A stretch of DNA of 57,010 nucleotides from assembly GCA_903839405.1 (NCBI GenBank), contig CAIMCD010000029.1, positions 1 through 57,010 on the forward strand. The letters are read 5' to 3'. This document shows positions 51,314 through 57,010 of this stretch, piece after piece (position 1 is the first letter of the stretch; each line of letters begins with the position of its first letter). The translations under genes and the position numbers were made by a program. The notes below the pieces were generated by a model. That model was given only the letters and a program-made list of their open reading frames with translations, had not been told where the DNA came from and did not search any database. The stretch is from an uncultured Chlorobiaceae bacterium (GTDB lineage Bacteria > Bacteroidota > Chlorobiia > Chlorobiales > Chlorobiaceae).

Positions 51314-53071
51314 TTATGCCGCCTCTTCCAGCAGCATCCCTGACTGGTGCAGCCGCCAGTAGTAGCCGCGCTGGCGGAGCAACTCGCCGTGCGTGCCGCT
51401 CTCGACAATCCTTCCCTGTTCGAGCACACAGATGGTGTCCATCTGCTGCACGGTTGACAAACGATGGGCAATAACGAGTAAGGTTCGGCCAGCCGATACC
51501 CGGTGGATTGCCTCCTGAAGCACCTCTTCGGTTCTGGAATCAAGCGAGGCCGTGGCCTCGTCAAGAATGAGTATCCGTGGATCAAAAATCAAAACACGGG
51601 CGAAGGAGAGCAGTTGGCGCTCTCCGGCCGAAAGGGTTGAAGCCCGCTCCGAGAGCATGGTTTCATACCCTCGGGGTTGGCGCAGAATAAAGGGTTCCGC
51701 TCCCACCAGCCGGCACGCCTCCCTGACCCGCTCCTCCGAAATGTCGGCCTGGAAAAAGCGGATATTATCAATAATGCTCCCTGAAAAAAGCATCACATCC
51801 TGCTGAACAATCCCGACGGAGCGCCGCAATGCCTCCAACGGCCACTCACGAATATCCTTGCCGTCGATGATCACCGCCCCGGCCGTGACGTCGTAAAACC
51901 GGGTAACCAGATTCATGATGGAGCTTTTTCCAGCTCCGGTTGCCCCTACAAAACCGACCCGTTCACCCGGACGAATGAGGAGGTTAATGTTGTGCAGTAT
52001 CGGGTAGCCGGCACGGTAGGCCAACGAAACGCCATCGAGCTGGATTTTGCCGGTCACCTCCGGTGCTGTTGCTCCCATAAGCTCCTGAATATCCGGCACC
52101 TCCTGAAGCGTGCGGCTGATACGATCCGAAGCAACAATCGAGGATTGCAGGATGTTCATCTGCTGCGAGATGGTGTTGATCGGCTGGAAAAATCGGCGGA
52201 TATAGCCGATAAAGGCATAGAGGATACCAAAAGAGATGGTTCCGCCGATCACCTCTTTTCCGCCGAACCACAACAGCGCCGCAATGGCAAGGTCTCCGAG
52301 GAGTTCGGTGATATTGAAAAAGCAGAGGAACCAGCGATTTTCCAGAATGGTCGATTCCAGAAGGGCCCGGTTACGCTCATTGAGCGCCTTCTGCTGCTTC
52401 AGCTCCTGATTAAAAATCTGCACAATCGACATGCCGCTCAGGTTTTCGGCCAGAAAACCGATGACCACACCGAGCCGGTGCCGCACTTCGGCATTAACGG
52501 TACGGATCTTCTTCTGAAAATAGATGGCCAGAAGCACGACCGGAGGCAGCAGCAAAAAACAGTAGAGCGCTATAACCGTGTCCAATCGCAGCATAAAAAA
52601 CATGATCAGCAGCAGGGAGAAAATGCCACGGAGCGTATTGGACAAAAACTGGGTAAAAAAATTGTTGAGCGCTTCGGTATCGCTCACCACATTGGTGATG
52701 ATTCGGCCGGCACTGGTCTGGTCGAAGTAGCGCAACGCCAACCGCTGAATGTGACGGAAGAGGTCAAGGCGCAAAGAGCGTACAATCGAGACTCCTATGC
52801 GCTGCAGCAACACCTCCTGATAGTAGGTAAGGCCGAAGGCCACGAGCACCAGCCCAAGATAGGCCGATGACATAACGAGAATTGAGTTGAAATCGGGCTT
52901 TGCCACCGTCACATAGCGGTCAATGACCTCCTTGACCAGCCAGGGCTGGATCAACTCAATAACAACAACGGCCACAACCAGAAAAAACACCAACCAGAGC
53001 TTCGCCTGGTGGGCCTTCATATAGGGAAGTAACGTTACAAGCGCTCCCCTCTTTGGTGTTGCACTGCTCAT
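51314..53071 (-). CDS. ABC exporter half-transporter, subunit B of second pair
   Basis: 585 residues. The membrane domain (KLWLVFFLVVAVVVIELIQPWL onward) is followed by an ATPase: Walker A GATGAGKSS, signature LSAGERQLLSFAR, Walker B ILILDEATASLD, H-loop VIAHRLST. The variant signature LSAGE and a complete Walker B Glu match the catalytic half of heterodimeric exporters. Its ATG overlaps the stop of the partner by 4 bp. It belongs to the unit headed by radical SAM paralog 8. Confidence 0.88.
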   Translation of the reverse strand: MSSATPKRGALVTLLPYMKAHQAKLWLVFFLVVAVVVIELIQPWLVKEVIDRYVTVAKPDFNSILVMSSAYLGLVLVAFGLTYYQEVLLQRIGVSIVRSLRLDLFRHIQRLALRYFDQTSAGRIITNVVSDTEALNNFFTQFLSNTLRGIFSLLLIMFFMLRLDTVIALYCFLLLPPVVLLAIYFQKKIRTVNAEVRHRLGVVIGFLAENLSGMSIVQIFNQELKQQKALNERNRALLESTILENRWFLCFFNITELLGDLAIAALLWFGGKEVIGGTISFGILYAFIGYIRRFFQPINTISQQMNILQSSIVASDRISRTLQEVPDIQELMGATAPEVTGKIQLDGVSLAYRAGYPILHNINLLIRPGERVGFVGATGAGKSSIMNLVTRFYDVTAGAVIIDGKDIREWPLEALRRSVGIVQQDVMLFSGSIIDNIRFFQADISEERVREACRLVGAEPFILRQPRGYETMLSERASTLSAGERQLLSFARVLIFDPRILILDEATASLDSRTEEVLQEAIHRVSAGRTLLVIAHRLSTVQQMDTICVLEQGRIVESGTHGELLRQRGYYWRLHQSGMLLEEAA

Positions 53072-54942
53072 AATGCCTCCTCCAAGCGACCCGCTTCCAG
53101 GGCCTCCATCTCGGCATCAAGGTCAGGCGTCGTATGGTCTCTGCCGCCCTCCGCATCAACTCCATCCAGCTCACTCTCCTCAAACTGACCGGCCTGCATA
53201 AACCACTGCGAGGCATAGATGCCGTTCAGGGCGATCAACCGGGAGTGGTTGCCGCGTTCAACAATACGCCCCTCTTCAAGCACCACAATTTCATCGGCAT
53301 GTTGCACCGCACTCAACCGGTTGGAGATAATGATGGTGGCCTTGCCTTTTCCCTCATCGGCGGAAGAAGAGTTCGACAACTCCCTTAAGTTCTCCAGAAT
53401 CCGGCGCTCGGTCGAGGTATCAACCGCACTCAGCGAGTCATCCATGATCTGAAATGGAGCATCCTTGTAAATCATGCGGGCAATGGCCATACGCTGTTTC
53501 TGGCCACCGGAGAGCCGCACACCCCGATCGCCTATCTCGGTATCGTACTGCTCCGGAAAACCAAGAATATTTTCATGGATCGCCGTAATTTTTGCACAAC
53601 ACTCCACCCGCTCCCGGTCGGGATATTCGTCGGAAAAGCCAATGTTCTCAAGCACCATCGAGGAAAAGAGAAAGCCATCCTGCGGCACGTAGGCAATTGC
53701 ATCCCTCAGTCGCGCCAAGGGGTAGTGGAGGATATCGCGTCCACCCACCAGAACCGTTCCCTCCGGGGGATCGGACATCCGCAAGAGCAAATTGGCAAGC
53801 GTGGACTTGCCGCTTCCCATCGCCCCGATGATGCCAAGGGTTTGAGCAGGATGCACGGTGAAGGAGATATCCTGGAGCACCTCCCGCTCGCTTGAGGGAT
53901 AGCGGAAGCTAAGCCCCCTGACCTGAATGGAACCCTGAAGCGGCAAATCCTGCAACGCTTCCTTCCGGTCAACCACCTCCGGCACAACTTGGAGCAGTTC
54001 ATCAATGCGCTGCAAAGAGGCAACCGAGCGCTGCACGATATTGATAACGTTACCAAGCTGCTCCAGAGGCATACGCAACATCGCCACAAAGAGCGTAAAG
54101 GCAACAAAATCCCCAAGGGAGATCGCCTTCTCGGTCATTAAAAAACCACCATATCCCAAAACAAAAATAAAGCCCAGATTGACCATCAGCGGCACCAGCG
54201 CCCCGAACAGGGCGGAGAGATGCACAAAACGCATCTTCTCGGCAACAATGGCGTCCACCCTGCCCTCAAATCGACCAATAACCACATCCTCCGTACCAAA
54301 AGCCTTGACGGTTCGAATACCGCCGATCACCTCTTCGGTAATTTGCGCCATGGCTCCAAGAGCCTCCTGGGAGCGCTGGGATTGAAGCCTGATCTGGGGG
54401 CCAAGCAACTTGACCAAAAGAGGGATGAAGAGCAGAGGGCCAAGTCCGGCAAGTGTGAGCCGCCAATCGACATGCACCACCATAAGATAGGTAGCGCCAA
54501 GAAACATGGCCGAACCACTGACTCCCTGATTGAGCCCCTGGGAAACCAGTTCGCGGATAACCTCCACATCGCTTAAGGCGTGGGAGATCATATCGCCTAT
54601 GCTATGGCTATGATAGTAGGAGGGAGTGAGGGTGCTCCATTTTTCAAACAACTCCTTGCGCAACTGGTAGGTCAACTCGCGCCCCTTGTGGTGCACAAGC
54701 ACACGACCACCCCATCCGGTAGCAACACGCACCACGGCAATCAACACAATCAAGCCAACATATCCGGCCATCTCCGCCCGGCCGAGCCGACCATCCCGCA
54801 AGCTGTCCGTAACGCGGCCGAGCAAACCCGGAATCTGCGCGGCAAGCAGACTGCCGCCACCAACCATGCTGATGCCAACCGTGTAGAGCGCCCAGTGTTG
54901 CCTGAAATATGAGCCGACAATCCGTAATCCCGACATCGCCAA
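53068..54942 (-). CDS. ABC exporter half-transporter, subunit A of second pair
   Basis: 624 residues. Exporter membrane domain, then Walker A GAMGSGKST, signature LSGGQKQRMAIARM, Walker B FQIMDDSLSAVD where the catalytic Glu is Asp, as expected for the degenerate half, and an IISNRLSA in place of the His switch. An acidic C-terminal tail (ESELDGVDAEGGRDH) is unusual. The start directly abuts the stop of the PNPOx-like gene. It is the second heterodimeric exporter in the window, the first being at 20079-23683. Confidence 0.88.
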   Translation of the reverse strand: MAMSGLRIVGSYFRQHWALYTVGISMVGGGSLLAAQIPGLLGRVTDSLRDGRLGRAEMAGYVGLIVLIAVVRVATGWGGRVLVHHKGRELTYQLRKELFEKWSTLTPSYYHSHSIGDMISHALSDVEVIRELVSQGLNQGVSGSAMFLGATYLMVVHVDWRLTLAGLGPLLFIPLLVKLLGPQIRLQSQRSQEALGAMAQITEEVIGGIRTVKAFGTEDVVIGRFEGRVDAIVAEKMRFVHLSALFGALVPLMVNLGFIFVLGYGGFLMTEKAISLGDFVAFTLFVAMLRMPLEQLGNVINIVQRSVASLQRIDELLQVVPEVVDRKEALQDLPLQGSIQVRGLSFRYPSSEREVLQDISFTVHPAQTLGIIGAMGSGKSTLANLLLRMSDPPEGTVLVGGRDILHYPLARLRDAIAYVPQDGFLFSSMVLENIGFSDEYPDRERVECCAKITAIHENILGFPEQYDTEIGDRGVRLSGGQKQRMAIARMIYKDAPFQIMDDSLSAVDTSTERRILENLRELSNSSSADEGKGKATIIISNRLSAVQHADEIVVLEEGRIVERGNHSRLIALNGIYASQWFMQAGQFEESELDGVDAEGGRDHTTPDLDAEMEALEAGRLEEAL

Positions 54943-55404
54943 CTATTTCACCACAATCTTCTCTGCAGCTCCATATCCTTTACTGCGATCCAGATATTCG
55001 AGTTCACGGGTAGTGATCCGGTAGATAAGCGCGTTCTGGAGCTCCCCTTTTGCAACCCGCTCCCTGAAACGGGGACTCTTGTCGCCAAGGAGTTCAAGTG
55101 CTGCCCCATAATCGGTTGAGTCGACGCTGACCGGCTCGGCATCACCAATCAAAAGCAGACTCTTCCAGTTTTCCACCGCCTGATTGTCATGCTCGAAGTA
55201 AAACGATACCCGCTTGTTCTGCTCGATCTCCTGCACCTTGGCACTCTCTTTGGTTGTAGAAAAATAGAGGTCGTCCCCATCCGGCGCAAAACTGCCCATG
55301 GCCCTCGATATCGGGGTCAAATCACTACGCAGATAGTTGAGAACTGCATATTTCGAATCGAGTATGTAGTTCAGAATTTCGCTTTTGCTCTCACTGTGGC
55401 TCAT
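54943..55404 (-). CDS. pyridoxamine 5'-phosphate oxidase-like FMN split-barrel protein (second)
   Basis: 153 residues. AVLNYLRSDLTPISRAMGSFAPDGDDLYFSTTKESAKVQEI and NKRVSFYFEHD form the flavin-binding beta-barrel of the PNPOx-like family. It resembles the general pyridoxamine oxidase-related group rather than the gene at 48716, from which it differs in motif order. It lies between radical SAM paralog 8 (67 bp gap) and the ABC exporter genes, so each of two units pairs a radical SAM enzyme with a flavin protein and an exporter. Confidence 0.82.
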   Translation of the reverse strand: MSHSESKSEILNYILDSKYAVLNYLRSDLTPISRAMGSFAPDGDDLYFSTTKESAKVQEIEQNKRVSFYFEHDNQAVENWKSLLLIGDAEPVSVDSTDYGAALELLGDKSPRFRERVAKGELQNALIYRITTRELEYLDRSKGYGAAEKIVVK

Positions 55405-55471
55405 TTTTTTTATCCTTGTTGGTTAGGATTGCATATCAAAGGGTTCACCTGTACCATTGCGGCCCGCTCAC

Positions 55472-56695
55472 CTAGTCAAGCGAGGGAAATTTCCATTGGG
55501 AGAGCTTCGTTCCCTCGAACTCTTCGGCCTTGACCTGAAAAACCTGGGCGCTGTAAGCTCCTGAAGCGTTTCCGCTATACATCTGGAGGGTTGTAAACCC
55601 GTAACGGAGGAAGATATCGGTTGCCTTGTCAAGCAGCTCCCAGTGCCACTCGGCACTTGGGCTCCGATACCCTTCCAACGGGGTTCCCTTTTCCGGACGG
55701 AAGGCACTGAAATGACAGACCACACCTTTTGAGGCGAGATACTCGATCCCCTCCAGGGTTGATGCCACGGGTTCAAGGCCGCCAACAATTGCTGAATGCA
55801 CATTTCCCTTTCCAAAAAGATCCACCGCATACTCAAGGGCGTCAACCCAGTGCTGCCATCCTCCGTTGCGTTTCTCTTTGCCGGGACACATGGCGGCAAA
55901 AATATGTTTGTCCCAGACTTCAATATTGGTGGAGAGATTGGTAAATCCGGCCTCTTTGTACTTGGCAAGCATAGAGAGATCGGCCGGGGCACCAACAACC
56001 GCACAGCCATAAAAGGAGCTGTACTTCTCCTTGATGGCATCAGCCACATCGAGATAGTATTCAAGTTCGCGGCGTTCCGGCACAAAGCCGCCCGTGATAC
56101 GAAAATGGTTAGCCACGCCGGCACGGCGGGTTATATCGTAGGCCTCAGCAACCTGGCGGGGCGATTTTAAAAGCACCCGGTTTCTGGAACCATCCTTGGC
56201 CCGTTCATTAAAGGCACAATAGAGGCAATCCTCGCCCAAATCTTTTAAAGAACACTCATTGCTGTACATGACATGTAGTCCGCCCTCGGCCGTTATGGTG
56301 GTGATATCGCTAACCTTCTCACCCGTCGTCAGCCGCTCCTCTGAAGCCGAATGCCCTTTTTGAAAGGCGATTTCGCCAATACGCTTTCCGTCATCGTACA
56401 AGACCGGCCGACCATCTTCAATCAGCAGCGCATAGGGCGTCCAGCGACTCTGCTGCCCCCTGGCGCTGATGCCGCCGGGTAGATAAAAAGCGGTTAACCC
56501 TCCCCGCTGATTAAATGCCGAACTGCGCTCTATCGGATCCTGAAACGGCTCGATCTCCCCGGCGTTGTATGCAATACCCTTCTCCGTCAGTTTCAGGCTT
56601 AACTTGACCTCATCAAGAAGCTGCTGCTTGACCCTCTTCTTTTCGGATGTAACGGCGGCTGTCCTTGCCACTTTTTCCTCTGCTCCACGTGCCAT
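55472..56695 (-). CDS. radical SAM protein, paralog 8 of 8 (diverged)
   Basis: 407 residues. Motif C-SLKDLGED-C-LY-C near residue 150 keeps the C-X8-C-X2-C spacing; FRITGGFVPERRELEYYLDVADAIK, STNIEVWDKHIFAAMCPGK and GLEPVASTLEGIEYLASKGV align with paralogs 1-7. It lacks the QCGGW Cys (RNGGW) and the YDC Cys (MYSGNAS), like paralog 2, and has a unique charged N-terminus (MARGAEEKVARTAAVTSEKK). It is directly downstream of metK. Confidence 0.85.
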   Translation of the reverse strand: MARGAEEKVARTAAVTSEKKRVKQQLLDEVKLSLKLTEKGIAYNAGEIEPFQDPIERSSAFNQRGGLTAFYLPGGISARGQQSRWTPYALLIEDGRPVLYDDGKRIGEIAFQKGHSASEERLTTGEKVSDITTITAEGGLHVMYSNECSLKDLGEDCLYCAFNERAKDGSRNRVLLKSPRQVAEAYDITRRAGVANHFRITGGFVPERRELEYYLDVADAIKEKYSSFYGCAVVGAPADLSMLAKYKEAGFTNLSTNIEVWDKHIFAAMCPGKEKRNGGWQHWVDALEYAVDLFGKGNVHSAIVGGLEPVASTLEGIEYLASKGVVCHFSAFRPEKGTPLEGYRSPSAEWHWELLDKATDIFLRYGFTTLQMYSGNASGAYSAQVFQVKAEEFEGTKLSQWKFPSLD

Positions 56696-56790
56696 ATACT
56701 CTTTCCACTGATCGGTTTAAGCTGTTAACGAAATCGGGCAATATCGCCCGGTTTCTTGCCCTGCATAATCAGCAATAAAAACAACTCTGA

Positions 56791-56832
56791 AAATCCCTCT
56801 GAAGCGGCATATTCCATACCATAAATCCGTTA
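56791..56832 (-). promoter_or_regulatory. conserved upstream element, copy F
   Basis: Plus orientation: AAATCCCTCTGAAGCGGCAT, then ATTCCA and TACC-ATAAATCC-GTTA. Only 96 bp from the ATG of radical SAM paralog 8 and between it and metK. This short distance, against 270-440 bp elsewhere, argues that the element acts at the promoter and not in the leader RNA. Confidence 0.6.
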
Positions 56833-56865
56833 CCCCGGGAAAACCTCTCCGCTGAAGCGCTGTTC

Positions 56866-57010
56866 TCAAGCGATGTTGAGGGCTGCATGGAGTTCGGCTA
56901 CTTTTTCGGTTTTTTCCCATGGGAAGTTACTGCGACCGAAATGGCCGTAGGCTGCGGTCTCCTGGTAGCTCCATCCTTCGGGCTTGTCGAGGCTGAAGCG
57001 CTGGATGATG
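56866..57010 (-). CDS. metK: S-adenosylmethionine synthetase, C-terminal 47 residues (cut by window edge)
   Basis: The reading ends ...[39 protein letters not shown] and TGA. YGHFGR and FPWE are the signature of the C-terminus of MetK, which makes SAM from methionine and ATP in the cytoplasm. Most of the gene lies outside the window. Its product is the cosubstrate of the eight radical SAM proteins here, though an essential housekeeping gene may sit here by chance. Confidence 0.93.
   Translation of the reverse strand, partial: IIQRFSLDKPEGWSYQETAAYGHFGRSNFPWEKTEKVAELHAALNIA

Overview
The window looks like chromosomal DNA of a Gram-negative anaerobe, most likely a green sulfur bacterium (Chlorobium/Pelodictyon type). 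This rests on recall of typical chlorobial gene content, moderate GC, and an outer-membrane porin beside ABC importers. It is an inference, not a database result. The window opens inside a glycerol dehydrogenase-type gene and closes inside metK, both on the minus strand.

Positions 1-8.9 kb hold accessory genes. There is an AT-rich pair of unknown genes (652-3303), a secreted DUF1566 protein, a YkgJ-type Cys-cluster protein and a small Lys-rich secreted protein. A complete arsenic operon follows (arsR, thioredoxin-like, arsP, arsC, acr3; minus strand), with two matching ATCG-N8-CGAT operators. Positions 9-12.6 kb hold a modDABC molybdate operon with a plausible 24-bp ModE box. Positions 12.8-19.5 kb hold an SDR, a three-gene envelope set, a 1199-aa GH13 protein and a TIR-TM-DUF1566 fusion.

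From about 19.6 kb to the end every intact gene I call is on the minus strand, and most of them appear to form one multi-operon system. At its centre is a NifH/NifD/NifK-like trio (34277-37926). The D-like subunit keeps one Cys and the K-like subunit three, and neither has a visible cofactor-ligating Cys in its C-terminal half. This resembles the 3+1 [4Fe-4S] arrangement of the chlorophyllide reductase family more than true nitrogenase. Around it are seven close paralogs plus one diverged paralog of a ~400-aa radical SAM protein with a C-X8-C-X2-C motif. Also present are two SDRs, two MFS transporters, two FMN split-barrel proteins, two heterodimeric ABC exporters, a sulfonate/nitrate-type ABC importer with an outer-membrane porin, and an arylsulfotransferase-fold protein without a signal peptide. 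metK, which makes SAM, lies directly upstream of the last radical SAM gene.

The parts share regulatory DNA. Five units carry a ~42-bp upstream element containing TACC-ATAAAT-N2-G(G/T)TA followed by a GCCG/CGGG inverted repeat. Three carry a related palindrome, ATACC-N8-GGTAT. Four non-homologous units (porin, arylsulfotransferase, two radical SAM operons) have nearly the same intrinsic-terminator hairpin in their 5' leaders, which suggests coordinated transcription attenuation. I read this as an undescribed nitrogenase-like reductase system with dedicated uptake, export and radical chemistry. Its substrate is unknown; sulfonated or aromatic compounds are only hinted at by the importer and the arylsulfotransferase fold.

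Other notable items are a frameshifted LysE exporter remnant (44736-44988) and an AT-rich HNH-type gene followed by an attC-like inverted repeat (49706-49789). No tRNA, rRNA, CRISPR array or intact insertion sequence was recognised.
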